Made by a program: the position numbers and the translations under genes
Shown: one piece after another, positions 1 to 8,945 of the stretch
Numbering within the stretch: position 1 is the first letter of the stretch
Layout: the number at the start of each line of letters is the position of its first letter
Origin: an uncultured Ruminococcus sp.
GTDB lineage: Bacteria > Bacillota > Clostridia > Oscillospirales > Ruminococcaceae
Assembly: GCF_947301925.1 (NCBI RefSeq)
Contig: NZ_CAMYUE010000002.1
Coordinates: 254,131 to 318,130, forward strand
Reading direction: 5' to 3'
DNA length: 64,000 nt
The notes under the pieces: generated by a model
Told to the model about the DNA's origin: nothing
The model's database searches: none
The model's input: the letters and a program-made list of their open reading frames with translations, nothing else

Positions 1-729
1 TACCATCTGTACGAAGTTGGTGGCCTCTGCAAGGCTGTCCATAGTTCCTGTATCCAGCCATGCGAAGCCGCGTCCAAGAAGCTGTACATCGAGGAGCTCG
101 TCCTGAAGGTACATCTCGTTGAGGGTGGTTATCTCAAGCTCGCCTCTTGCAGAGGGCTTGACCTGATCTGCTCTTGCACTTACTCCTGCGGGATAGAAAT
201 AAAGACCTGTTACAGCGTAATTGCTCTTGGGCTGTGCAGGCTTTTCCTCAATGGAAAGAGCCTTGCCATTTTCGTCGAAATCAACTACTCCGAAGCGCTC
301 GGGATCGGGTACATAATAACCGAATACAGTTGCGCGGCTGTTATTCTCCGCATTGTCCTTTGCTGCGCGGAGTATGCTTCCGAAGCCGTTGCCGTAGAAG
401 ATATTGTCGCCCAGCACCATTGCGCAGGAGTCGTCGCCTATGAACTCCTTGCCCAGTATGAAGGCCTGAGCAAGTCCGTCGGGACTTGGCTGCACCTTGT
501 AGCTGAGGTTTATACCGTACTGAGAGCCGTCACCGAGAAGTCTCTCGAAATTGGGCAGATCAGTGGGTGTGGATATGATGAGTATATCCCTTATCCCCGC
601 CAGCATCAGCGTTGACAGCGGATAGTACACCATGGGCTTGTCGTACACGGGAAGCAGCTGCTTCGATGTTACCATTGTAAGCGGATAAAGTCTTGTGCCT
701 GATCCGCCTGCTAAAATAATACCTTTCAT
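1..729 (-). CDS. rfbA: Glucose-1-phosphate thymidylyltransferase (RmlA), 3' end outside window
   Basis: This enzyme makes dTDP-glucose from glucose-1-phosphate and dTTP, the first step of dTDP-rhamnose and related sugar synthesis in the cytoplasm. The N-terminus reads [14 protein letters not shown], the nucleotide-binding loop of the family, and an EEKP motif follows near residue 160. About 243 of the usual 290-300 residues are visible and the gene runs off the left edge. The start at 729 is preceded by an AGGTG ribosome site. It is the last visible gene of the leftward polysaccharide operon, 17 bases after the guanylate-kinase-like gene. The family call is very secure; the sugar finally made cannot be told because rmlBCD are not in view. 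Confidence 0.95.
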   Translation of the reverse strand, partial: MKGIILAGGSGTRLYPLTMVTSKQLLPVYDKPMVYYPLSTLMLAGIRDILIISTPTDLPNFERLLGDGSQYGINLSYKVQPSPDGLAQAFILGKEFIGDDSCAMVLGDNIFYGNGFGSILRAAKDNAENNSRATVFGYYVPDPERFGVVDFDENGKALSIEEKPAQPKSNYAVTGLYFYPAGVSARADQVKPSARGELEITTLNEMYLQDELLDVQLLGRGFAWLDTGTMDSLAEATNFVQMV

Positions 730-746
730 TTTTCACCTCGTAATGA

Positions 747-1334
747 TTATTTTTTCAGGATCGTCCTTATATATTCATCGGCCTCCGAAAAGCATTCTTC
801 AAAGGCGCCGCTGTTGCTGAACCTGCGCTTTATGCCCGCCTCATTCAGCTTCTCCTCGGAGAAGTCCTCGCTGTCGGCGATAAACCTGCGGCAGAGCTCG
901 GTATATTTGGGCTTTTCCTCACGCATCTCTCTCTCCACAGCTCTTATGAGCCTGATGCCGTCGTCCACCTCGATGTACACGGGGATGACGCACTCGCTGC
1001 CGAAAAATGCCCTGAGCTTCACATAGGATTCAAGGGTACCTATGCCCAGATAGTTGCCCCTGACGAGGTCTATACTGTCACTGCAGGTGAAATAGGTCCA
1101 CTTACCGTAAACAGTGTCGTATGTCCTCTCCTCTATCACCTTTCCCTCGGCAAGCTTCTTTTCAAAGCCCTGTCTGTCGGTAAAATGATACTCGCGTCCC
1201 TCCTGCTCGTTCTCACGCATGGGGCGTGTGGTATAGAGCACAAGTGGCAGCAGCTCCCCTGATTCAAGGAGCTTTTTATATATAGTATCCTTTCCCGATG
1301 AGCTTTTTCCCATTATATAGAAAATACGGTTCAT
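747..1334 (-). CDS. Guanylate-kinase-like protein inside polysaccharide operon
   Basis: The 195-residue protein has a P-loop at residues 9-17 (GKSSSGKDT) and the nucleotide-monophosphate-binding signature TTRPMR at 35-40 followed by EGREYHF, so it belongs to the guanylate kinase family. Housekeeping Gmk normally has a GPSGAGKGT-type loop; here the loop is altered and the C-terminal half is poorly conserved. The gene sits between an epimerase and rmlA in a polysaccharide operon, which is unusual for gmk. It may be a paralogue that supplies or senses a nucleotide, or phosphorylates another substrate. Family assignment is good; the function is inferred only from the fold. Confidence 0.7.
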   Translation of the reverse strand: MNRIFYIMGKSSSGKDTIYKKLLESGELLPLVLYTTRPMRENEQEGREYHFTDRQGFEKKLAEGKVIEERTYDTVYGKWTYFTCSDSIDLVRGNYLGIGTLESYVKLRAFFGSECVIPVYIEVDDGIRLIRAVEREMREEKPKYTELCRRFIADSEDFSEEKLNEAGIKRRFSNSGAFEECFSEADEYIRTILKK

Positions 1335-1336
1335 TT

Positions 1337-2389
1337 TTATCGCCCCGTTTCCATAACTTCCATCATGCGCTCATACATATAGGCAAGGTCGCCCTCAGGC
1401 TTCCAACCGAGACCTGTGATAGCGTCCACAGAGAGATTGAGGAATGATGTATCCGGATATTTTGAAACATCGCCGTTCTCGGCAAAGGTCACAGAGATCT
1501 TTCCGCCGCCGAACCTTTCCGCCACAAACTCACCCATTTCCGCAATTGAGCAATAGGTGTCGGGATTTGAAGCATTATAGCTCTTTCCAGCCTCTCCGCG
1601 GAGGAGCACCGTGAGTATAGCAGTTGCAGCCTGTGCTGTGTAAAGGTAAGGGTGCTTGCTCTGACCCTTTGTCAGGAGCTGTATATCCTCTCCCTTCATA
1701 GCACATCTTGCCATCATCGCAAATACTCTCTTGTCATCATAGAGAACTCCGGGGCCAAAGGTCTGTGCAAGACGTATGCTCATTGCTCTTACGCCATATT
1801 CGCTGGCATAGGAGGCTGTGAGCGATTCGCTCATGCGCTTCGTCTCGGGATAACAGCTTCTTATGACAACAGGATCTATATATCCCAGCTTATCCTCCGT
1901 AAGGATATCCTCACTGGTGATCTTTCCGTATATCTCCATGCTGGAGAGGAATAGAAAGGCCTCTGTTTTCTTCTTTACTGCAAGATCAAGAAGATTGAGA
2001 GTACCCATTATACCTGCCTTTATGGTCTCTACGGGATGTGAAGCAAAGTAAGCGCTGGCTGTGGGGCTTGCGCCGTGGATTATATAATCCACATCTCCGT
2101 CTATCTCAAACGGCGTATCAAGATCCTTGCATATGAAGCTGAGGCATTCGTTCTCTGCCTCGCTGTCATCAAAGACCTCCTTTACTCTTTCAAGGGATCT
2201 TACAATGACTTTTATTTTTAATCCGAGGTCTTTCTTAATATTTGCAAGGAGCAGTCCCCTTATGACAGTGGAACCGATAAGTCCCGTTCCGCCTGTAATA
2301 AGAATAGTCCTGCCTTTCAGCTTATCCCAGGGGATATATGCTGCATTGCAGATATACTCCATATCCTCCTGTATGATCCTATGGGACAT
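1337..2389 (-). CDS. NAD-dependent sugar epimerase/dehydratase (extended SDR)
   Basis: This 350-residue extended short-chain dehydrogenase/reductase probably modifies a nucleotide sugar. The Rossmann NAD site GGTGLIGS lies at residues 33-40 and the catalytic Tyr180-x3-Lys184 pair (YPETK) is intact, with serines at 149-150 in the expected place. Length and pattern resemble UDP-glucuronate decarboxylase or 4-epimerase type enzymes often found beside TarI/IspD and LicD genes in capsule loci, but the exact substrate is not readable. The start is preceded by AAGGAGG. The gene lies 16 bases after the flippase gene and 2 bases before the guanylate-kinase-like gene. Confidence 0.8.
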   Translation of the reverse strand: MSHRIIQEDMEYICNAAYIPWDKLKGRTILITGGTGLIGSTVIRGLLLANIKKDLGLKIKVIVRSLERVKEVFDDSEAENECLSFICKDLDTPFEIDGDVDYIIHGASPTASAYFASHPVETIKAGIMGTLNLLDLAVKKKTEAFLFLSSMEIYGKITSEDILTEDKLGYIDPVVIRSCYPETKRMSESLTASYASEYGVRAMSIRLAQTFGPGVLYDDKRVFAMMARCAMKGEDIQLLTKGQSKHPYLYTAQAATAILTVLLRGEAGKSYNASNPDTYCSIAEMGEFVAERFGGGKISVTFAENGDVSKYPDTSFLNLSVDAITGLGWKPEGDLAYMYERMMEVMETGR

Positions 2390-2405
2390 GATACATTGAT
2401 CCTCC

Positions 2406-3890
2406 TTATTTTGATCTTATCATCTTCCATGATGACATCAGTTTCTTTCTGAATACTATTACCGCAGCAACTATGCAGGCTACAATAATATATCTGACAA
2501 GGATACTGTCGTAGAATGCGTTTGCTACACCGAATATAGCCAGCATTATCAGGCTGAAGCCCCATATGGTCTTTGAATCCACGGGACTCTCTTCAACATG
2601 AGCCTTCTTGCAGGTTATAAGCATGAACACATAGTGCAGGAACGACATCAGTGCATAGCATATCAGCGTGGTATACGCACAGGCTACATAGCCGAACATC
2701 TTTATTCCTACATAGTTGAGACCGATATTGAGCAGTGCACAGAATGTTGAAACATAGGCGATGTACTCGGTTTTTCCGTAATATGACTCAACGTCAACAA
2801 AAAGTGTGTACAGAAACAGGAAGTAAACACCGATAGTAACAGGGGGCGCAACCTTCAGTGCCTGATGATAGCTTTCGGGGAATATGAGAAATACCTCGGG
2901 GAGCAGCAGCATGAACATAACTATGACACCGCCCACAAGTATGACAAGCACGTTGGATATGTCCCTTACGTCCTTGTATCCCTTCTTGTCCAGCTTCTGG
3001 AAGCGCCAGGGCTTCAGTACCTGGTTCAGGGAATTCTGGAATATTATGATAACGCTTGCAAAGCTGTAAGCCACAGAATAAAATGCAACGTCAGCCTTGC
3101 TTGAGAACTTGTCAATCATTACTCTGTCCGACTGATTGAGTACATAGTAGGAAAGAGAATGAAAAACAAGCGGTCCCTGAAATCTTATGGCATACTTCAC
3201 ATAGTTGAAGAACCTCTGGGTGTTCTTGAATATGTGCGAGAAGTTAACGTGCTTAATCCAGAACGGAAGGCAGAAAACTATCTGTATGGCAAGAGTGCTG
3301 ATGACCTTTATATATGCTGTAGCGCCAAAAAGCTTTATTGTTATGATAGGAGCTAGGTTTGACACCAGCGCCATAAGTATGGTCACAGTTACAGCTGCCT
3401 TGTAGTCATACTCGAATCTCTTTCTGTTGAGCCAGCAGTGATACGGGGTATAGAATATGAAGTACAGTGAGAACAGCGAATAAAGCGCCAGCGTTACTCC
3501 TGTAAATCCTGAAAGTGGCCCCCTTAACAGCATGAATATAAAGAAGCATATAACTGTAAGTACATTAGATATAAAGACTATGGTCTGTTCAAAGTTCTTT
3601 ACATCATCCTTATATTTCAGCAGACCTCTTTGGAAGGCGCCGAGATAGAGCTCGAATGTTGCAAATATAGTGAATATCAGCTCATACGAGGTTATCAGGC
3701 TCATGGTGCCGTATTCTTCTTCGGACAGGAATCTTGCATAGATAGGCATACATATGAAGCTTATGCCCTTCAGCACAAAATTACATACCGTGAACCAGAA
3801 CGCTGCTCTCAGCGTTACAGGGAACGAACGGTACTTGTCCAGAAATTTTTGGGGTACCACCTTTTCTGCTATACTATCTAATTTAACCAC
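2406..3890 (-). CDS. Polysaccharide flippase (Wzx/MOP family)
   Basis: A 494-residue integral membrane protein with about 12-14 hydrophobic helices, beginning after a short cytoplasmic N-terminus. Composition and pattern fit the polysaccharide branch of the MOP superfamily (Wzx-like), which moves lipid-linked repeat units across the membrane. The start is a GTG at 3890. Together with the EpsG-like polymerase and the PglC-type priming transferase in the same operon it indicates a Wzx/Wzy-type assembly route. A 144-base gap, the largest in the operon, separates it from the polymerase gene upstream. Confidence 0.8.
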   Translation of the reverse strand: MVKLDSIAEKVVPQKFLDKYRSFPVTLRAAFWFTVCNFVLKGISFICMPIYARFLSEEEYGTMSLITSYELIFTIFATFELYLGAFQRGLLKYKDDVKNFEQTIVFISNVLTVICFFIFMLLRGPLSGFTGVTLALYSLFSLYFIFYTPYHCWLNRKRFEYDYKAAVTVTILMALVSNLAPIITIKLFGATAYIKVISTLAIQIVFCLPFWIKHVNFSHIFKNTQRFFNYVKYAIRFQGPLVFHSLSYYVLNQSDRVMIDKFSSKADVAFYSVAYSFASVIIIFQNSLNQVLKPWRFQKLDKKGYKDVRDISNVLVILVGGVIVMFMLLLPEVFLIFPESYHQALKVAPPVTIGVYFLFLYTLFVDVESYYGKTEYIAYVSTFCALLNIGLNYVGIKMFGYVACAYTTLICYALMSFLHYVFMLITCKKAHVEESPVDSKTIWGFSLIMLAIFGVANAFYDSILVRYIIVACIVAAVIVFRKKLMSSWKMIRSK

Positions 3891-4034
3891 TATCCTACCG
3901 ACCTTTATATGTTATTTAAGCGATTACGTCACTGATTTTTCTTCTCAAGCCTGTCAACGACAACGTTATGCAGATTTGAGAATAGTCATATTAATCATTT
4001 TCAAAACCATCTTTTCTATATACAGCACTTTGAT

Positions 4035-5183
4035 TTACTTGATAAGCTTATTATTCTCGAATAATGGATAAAATGCTATATCAAGATAGCCGCCGCGAAC
4101 ATAAAAATAATACAATGTATGAACTATATAAAATCCATAGTACGAAAAATACGTTGCAGGTACTCTTTCTGGTTTTACCTTTTTCTGTTTAAGGAAATCC
4201 GCAAAAATACAATATGATAAAATCAAGGTTACACGGGCCAGTCTCTCATAATCCTTTACATAAAGCTCTAAGGATAAGAAACTGAGGCTCAGTAATGTAG
4301 TTTTGAATACCATCTCAACAAAATTCAGATATTCTTTGGACACAGTTCCGCTTTTTCGATAGCTATCCAACATAAAGTATTCAACTATAACTGTTCCTAT
4401 CCTTACAACCACAAGGAAAAACAAACCTATAATAGTTCTTGTTCCATCAGACAAGAGCCATGAATTGATCTTGCTACGCGAAATAAAATGTGAAAGAAGA
4501 CTTGCTACAAAAGGTATATGCAATGAGAAAAGCAAAACAAAAAGAACTGCAGTAATTATCATTATTTTTTGGGTATCAAAATACTTTGCAACAAAAAAAA
4601 TCACAAAGAAAAACGCAGTTCGATGAAAGAGAATGCCAATAAAAATAAAGAAAAAAAACATCGCACTTCTGAAAGCGTCACTATGTAATATCTTCTGAAG
4701 TTTGTTTTTTCTTTTAAAAAAATATATTTTTTCTTTCTTGGGATCAAAAAAGAGGAAATAAATTCCTATCATTACAAATAATGTAGCTATATATGATCGA
4801 TATTGACATACCATTATCCAATACGGATATAGAATCGACAAAGCTAAAACCAGATTTGGACGTTTAGAAAACAGATCCACAACGATTTTTAAAAGAACTG
4901 TACACACGGTAGCAATAAAGACCAGAAATTCACCATAATTCCAGCCTATAATACGCCGGCATAAATAGCATAAATAAACAAATCCTTCTTCGCTAACCGT
5001 TGTTCCCCAAAGATCTCCTGTACCGATTCTTTCATATATCCAATAGTAATTCATATAATCCGCATTCCATGTATTGAACGCGAACAATACCCACATATAA
5101 AGAAGAATAACAATATTTACAATTTTATTTTTCGGGAAAACGAACCCAAGAACTATAAGAGTTGCGGCTGCCGCATATAACAT
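4035..5183 (-). CDS. EpsG-family membrane protein, probable polysaccharide polymerase (Wzy-like)
   Basis: A 382-residue membrane protein with roughly ten hydrophobic segments and the aromatic-rich loops typical of EpsG/Wzy proteins (for example WNADYMNYYWIYERI near residue 40). These proteins join repeat units of exopolysaccharide outside the membrane. The gene is clearly richer in A and T than its neighbours, with many AAAAAA runs and ATA/AAA codons, as is common for serotype-specific polymerases acquired by transfer. It starts 4 bases after the GT2 stop codon, preceded by GGGCAGG. The polymerase role is inferred from family and context. Confidence 0.65.
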   Translation of the reverse strand: MLYAAAATLIVLGFVFPKNKIVNIVILLYMWVLFAFNTWNADYMNYYWIYERIGTGDLWGTTVSEEGFVYLCYLCRRIIGWNYGEFLVFIATVCTVLLKIVVDLFSKRPNLVLALSILYPYWIMVCQYRSYIATLFVMIGIYFLFFDPKKEKIYFFKRKNKLQKILHSDAFRSAMFFFFIFIGILFHRTAFFFVIFFVAKYFDTQKIMIITAVLFVLLFSLHIPFVASLLSHFISRSKINSWLLSDGTRTIIGLFFLVVVRIGTVIVEYFMLDSYRKSGTVSKEYLNFVEMVFKTTLLSLSFLSLELYVKDYERLARVTLILSYCIFADFLKQKKVKPERVPATYFSYYGFYIVHTLYYFYVRGGYLDIAFYPLFENNKLIK

Positions 5184-5187
5184 CGCA

Positions 5188-6054
5188 TTACCTGCCCTTT
5201 TTTTTACGTTTATAATCTCTTACGCCTCTGATAAGAGCCCTGAGATTAGCTATCCTGTGCTTCTCAAGCAGGAGCTTCTTTGTCTCCCACTTGATAAGGA
5301 AGTTGTATTCTCCTCTCACATTGAGGAAATCCCTGTGCTTGTTTATGTAGTACAGGCCGTTTCTCACAAAGTAATAATTCCTGAAGGGAGAATGGTTATA
5401 TGTTGTTGCAAAATTGCGAAGCTTCTTGATATGCAGGAGCTTTCCGAGGCCGTTGAAAAAGGAATTCACGCCCAGCTTGCCCAGCTCCTGAATAATACGG
5501 GTAGTATTTATCCTGTATATCTTGTAACCGGCTTTCCTCAGGCGGGTCTCGATATCATAGTCCACATAGTCTATGAACATCCACTCATCGTACTCTCCGA
5601 CCTTGTTCCAGGCCTCCGTACTTATAAAGAAGCCTGCCGTGGGACACTTCTTCACTGTCTCCACCTTTTTGCTCAGGTCTCCGACAATGCCCTCGCCTCT
5701 CTTCTCGACAGCAGGGCAGAGCGCGCCTGCCTCCGGGAGCTTCAGGTACTTCTTGTACTCCTCCAGCAGGTTTTCGGCTACCATAGTATCCTGATCCAGA
5801 GAAAGAGTCCACTGTGAGCCGTTTTCCACAGCAGCTCTCATTCCTGCATTCAGAGCAGCAGCAATACCTTTATTCTCGCTGAACTCTATGAGCCTGTCAC
5901 AGCCAGAACGCTCTCTTATCTCAGCTATACTATCCGAATTATTATCAACAATGACCACAAAAAAGCCCTGTCTCTGAAGCTCTCTGACGTTTCCGATGAC
6001 TCGCTCAAGGTCCGGCTGATATGTAACGATCACAACAGCATATTCACTCTGCAT
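5188..6054 (-). CDS. Glycosyltransferase family 2
   Basis: A 288-residue GT-A fold transferase, rhamnosyltransferase-like. The N-terminus has VVIVTYQPD and VVIVDNNSDS, the NDP-sugar-binding pattern of GT2, followed by NKGIAAALNAG and the metal-binding DQD at about residues 93-95. It would add one sugar from a nucleotide donor to a lipid-linked intermediate on the cytoplasmic face. Resemblance to rhamnosyltransferases fits the presence of rmlA in the operon, but the donor is an inference. The start has an AAGGAAG ribosome site and the gene is 2 bases from the preceding gene. Confidence 0.85.
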   Translation of the reverse strand: MQSEYAVVIVTYQPDLERVIGNVRELQRQGFFVVIVDNNSDSIAEIRERSGCDRLIEFSENKGIAAALNAGMRAAVENGSQWTLSLDQDTMVAENLLEEYKKYLKLPEAGALCPAVEKRGEGIVGDLSKKVETVKKCPTAGFFISTEAWNKVGEYDEWMFIDYVDYDIETRLRKAGYKIYRINTTRIIQELGKLGVNSFFNGLGKLLHIKKLRNFATTYNHSPFRNYYFVRNGLYYINKHRDFLNVRGEYNFLIKWETKKLLLEKHRIANLRALIRGVRDYKRKKKGR

Positions 6055-6056
6055 AA

Positions 6057-7283
6057 TTACTTCCTTGCGATTTTTTTGATCTCTTTGTAGACACGGTCAC
6101 AGTTGCCGTTATCATGGTGCTTGAAAAACTCGTCTACTCTTTTTTTATACTTATTATCCATTACAAAGCCGTCTTTATACGACTTTTCAACGGCATTTAT
6201 AAGCTTATCCTCGTCGAAGAAGACCTCACCGAAGCCGTCCTCATCATAAGAAAAGCTCTCTCCGGGGGCATACTGATACTTCTCGAAATCTTCCACATCG
6301 AACTGATAATACATAACGGGCTTGTACATATAGGCAAAATCGTACACCACGCTTGAATAATCTGTTATCAGCAGAGCTGAAGCTCTCAGCAGATCCTGAA
6401 TTGAATAGCCGGAGGTGGTTCCCACCTTGATACGCGGAGAAGCAGGCTTTATGTATTTTGAATACTTCTGGGCGTACTCATGGAAATAGAATACAACGCT
6501 GAGGTCGTTCCTGTCAAGGAAGCTTATGAACCTTTCGCTGTTCACAAGGCCATTAAGGCACTTGTAATACCTCGAATCGAAGAACTTTTTCATGTTCTCC
6601 TTCTTCTGCTCATCAGTGGTGAGCAGTCTGTAGTCTATCCACTTTCTCCATGTAGGCATTATAAGGATCTGTTTTTTATTCAGTATATCATCGTTGAGAG
6701 TATCATGCCTCGGATATCCCGGACAACGCATGATACGGGGCGACTGACCGTTATCCTTGACTATGATGTCAGCGTCCTTCTCCGAGCAGGTGAACAGAAG
6801 CTGATAATTAGTCTCCTTGGCGTCAACAATGGAGGAATAACCTCTTGTAAATCCATGATTGAGGAAAACATACTTGAATCCTGTCAGCTTCCACTGGACA
6901 AGATCCTCGCATATCCTTCTGTAAGGAAAACCATAGCACTTGGTAGTGCCGATATAAACGTCCGCAGCCCAGAACAGCAGGAAATGCTTCCAGCCGCCAA
7001 AGGGTATGACGTTGCCGAACTGCTTTACAAGCTTATAATCAGCCGAATCGAATTCAATAGGATAGTAGACCTTCTGCTCCTTATGCTTTTCACGCATATA
7101 CTTGAAGAACCAGTATCCGTTGTCTCTTGCGAGAGCTTCGTATTCCGATACGACCCACATCCTTGGAGAAGCCAGTTTCCACAGCTTTCCCGGGATAAAG
7201 GTCAGTCCGAGCTTTATTATGCCCTTCCAGTCATCAGCCTTCATCTTCTTCAGCTGAACTGACAGTTTGTTCACAGCAGACAT
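6057..7283 (-). CDS. CDP-glycerol glycerophosphotransferase-like protein (TagB/TagF family)
   Basis: A 408-residue protein of the Glyphos_transf family, which transfers glycerol- or ribitol-phosphate from a CDP-activated donor to a growing polymer. It has the HGF motif near residue 143 and the characteristic TDYSSVVYDFAY block near residue 310, both part of the donor site in TagF-like enzymes. It lacks the long second domain of full TagF, so it may act as a single-addition enzyme like TagB. A cytidylyltransferase gene (TarI/IspD-like) lies directly upstream and could supply the donor. No transmembrane segment is evident; peripheral membrane association is expected. Confidence 0.85.
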   Translation of the reverse strand: MSAVNKLSVQLKKMKADDWKGIIKLGLTFIPGKLWKLASPRMWVVSEYEALARDNGYWFFKYMREKHKEQKVYYPIEFDSADYKLVKQFGNVIPFGGWKHFLLFWAADVYIGTTKCYGFPYRRICEDLVQWKLTGFKYVFLNHGFTRGYSSIVDAKETNYQLLFTCSEKDADIIVKDNGQSPRIMRCPGYPRHDTLNDDILNKKQILIMPTWRKWIDYRLLTTDEQKKENMKKFFDSRYYKCLNGLVNSERFISFLDRNDLSVVFYFHEYAQKYSKYIKPASPRIKVGTTSGYSIQDLLRASALLITDYSSVVYDFAYMYKPVMYYQFDVEDFEKYQYAPGESFSYDEDGFGEVFFDEDKLINAVEKSYKDGFVMDNKYKKRVDEFFKHHDNGNCDRVYKEIKKIARK

Positions 7284-7307
7284 TGAATGATCATCCCTTC
7301 GTCAGTA

Positions 7308-8027
7308 TCAGAGTCCGAATATCTGAGAGTCCTCTCTCGCGTCAACTATCGCACGGAATATATAATAATCCGAAGGCGTAGTTATCTTGATATTCTCTAT
7401 AGCGCCGGGCACGGTATATAGCTCGTGACCATAGTGGCGCATCATGCTTGCAGAATCTATAAACTGTATGTTTCCGTCCTTTTTTGACTTTTCATGAGCC
7501 TCGATTATATCCTTCAGCACGAAACACTGAGGAGCTCTTGCCATACAGCATCTTGATCTCTCAAAGATATCCGATATCTTTCCGTCTTCATCTGTAAGAG
7601 AAACAGTCTCGATGGCAGATGTCACGGTGATGGCATTTCCGTTCTTTTCAGCACACTCGATATCGGCAGTGATAGTAGCCTCGTCAACAAGAGGCCTTAC
7701 GCCGTCATGTATGAGAACTATGCTGTCGTCGCCAAAAAGCTCGGCTGCCTTTGTGAGGCCGTTGTATATTGAGGCCTGTCCCGTATCTCCGCCTGCTATA
7801 ACTGCCTTGACCTTTGTAAGGCGGAAGCGGTCAACCAGCTCACGGCAGTAGTCTATCCAGCTCTCAAGGATAACAAGAACGATGCCGTCGATATCCTTAT
7901 GCTTCTGGAAATGCTCTATAGTATAGACAAGTATGGGCTTGCCGTGAAGCTCAAGGAACTGCTTGGGCTTGGTTTTGGAATTCATTCTCTGGCCGGTGCC
8001 GCCGGCAAAAATCACAGCTACATTCAT
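7308..8027 (-). CDS. 2-C-methylerythritol/ribitol-phosphate cytidylyltransferase (IspD/TarI family)
   Basis: This 239-residue enzyme activates a polyol phosphate with CTP. The N-terminus MNVAVIFAGGTGQRM carries the cytidylyltransferase loop, followed by TKPKQF and, near residue 105, HDGVRPLVDE. IspD (isoprenoid pathway) and TarI (CDP-ribitol for teichoic acid) cannot be separated by eye, but location between LicD and a CDP-glycerol transferase-like gene favours TarI. The start at 8027 was chosen because it lies one base after the LicD stop and has an AAGGA site; an upstream in-frame extension to 8135 would overlap LicD. Confidence 0.8.
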   Translation of the reverse strand: MNVAVIFAGGTGQRMNSKTKPKQFLELHGKPILVYTIEHFQKHKDIDGIVLVILESWIDYCRELVDRFRLTKVKAVIAGGDTGQASIYNGLTKAAELFGDDSIVLIHDGVRPLVDEATITADIECAEKNGNAITVTSAIETVSLTDEDGKISDIFERSRCCMARAPQCFVLKDIIEAHEKSKKDGNIQFIDSASMMRHYGHELYTVPGAIENIKITTPSDYYIFRAIVDAREDSQIFGL

Positions 8028-8028
8028 A

Positions 8029-8934
8029 TTACTTTTTCCTTCCATTAGCTCCCTTTTCGGGGAAATAATAGATTCCTCTGTATTTAGTATAGGGATTATC
8101 CATATCGATATAGACGATATCGTGCTTTGCAACACGCTCTGGAAGCGGAGGGCGCTTCATATAGTTTCCGAATATCATTGTAAGGTACTCGTCATAGCCT
8201 TTGGGCAGCGGCATTTTATAGCCTTCAAAGTCCATCCATACAACGGAATCGAACCATTCCTTGGGGAAATTTATGAAGGAGGTCTTTCCCCATAGTTCCT
8301 TGACGTACTTGCACTTGTCCCATGAATACTTTGCCTTCTGCTTCTGGGCAAATATCCAGATATCGTCCTTTATCCTCTTTGAAGGGATAAGAGTATATAT
8401 GATCTTTGTGAGCACTCTCGCAGCCTTTCCGCGGTTATTGGGAAGGCGCTGATTATTAAACAGAGCGTAAACATATCCCCAGAAGATCTGATTGTACTGT
8501 AGTATCTTGCTGTCGGGTGCAGCGTCCATAGCGCCGAATTCAAGAGAAATACCATGACAAAGCTCATAATTCTGATTATAAGTACAAATGAAAGTGGTAT
8601 TGGGATCTCTCAGTGAAGAAGCACAGTGATGATAATTCACCTTGCGGTCGGAGCGGCATAATACATAGCGATCCTTTGCGCCGTACTTCTTCCAGAGCTT
8701 ATGGAACTTCTCATAATCCTCACGGGGCATCTGTACATCAACATCATCGTCCCACGGAACGAATCCGTGCTCTCTTACAGCACCAATGGCACCGCCGCCG
8801 ATAAGCCAGAACCTGAGCTTGTACTTCTGGCAGAACTCCTTGAAGTACAGCAGCATCTCAAGCATTTTACGCTGCATTTTCTTCAGCGTCTCATCGTCGA
8901 TCTCATATGGTTTAAAATACTGTTCAGTAGCCAT
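8029..8934 (-). CDS. LicD/FKTN-family phosphotransferase
   Basis: A 301-residue member of the LicD family, whose members transfer phosphocholine or polyol phosphates from CDP-linked donors to surface sugars. The nucleotidyltransferase-fold signature is clear: GGGAIGAVREHGF followed by WDDDVDV at residues 61-67, which holds the metal-binding aspartates. In this operon, with a TarI-like enzyme but no obvious choline kinase or uptake gene, polyol phosphate is the more likely cargo. The ATG at 8934 is preferred over a GTG at 8949 because TGAGGG lies 8 bases ahead of it. Confidence 0.85.
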   Translation of the reverse strand: MATEQYFKPYEIDDETLKKMQRKMLEMLLYFKEFCQKYKLRFWLIGGGAIGAVREHGFVPWDDDVDVQMPREDYEKFHKLWKKYGAKDRYVLCRSDRKVNYHHCASSLRDPNTTFICTYNQNYELCHGISLEFGAMDAAPDSKILQYNQIFWGYVYALFNNQRLPNNRGKAARVLTKIIYTLIPSKRIKDDIWIFAQKQKAKYSWDKCKYVKELWGKTSFINFPKEWFDSVVWMDFEGYKMPLPKGYDEYLTMIFGNYMKRPPLPERVAKHDIVYIDMDNPYTKYRGIYYFPEKGANGRKK

Positions 8935-8945
8935 CCTATTAACCC

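Noticed and set aside
7308-8135. The longer start of the IspD/TarI gene at 8135
   Set aside because: It would overlap the LicD coding region by over 100 bases and add residues unlike the family; the ATG at 8027 has a ribosome site and the conserved N-terminus.
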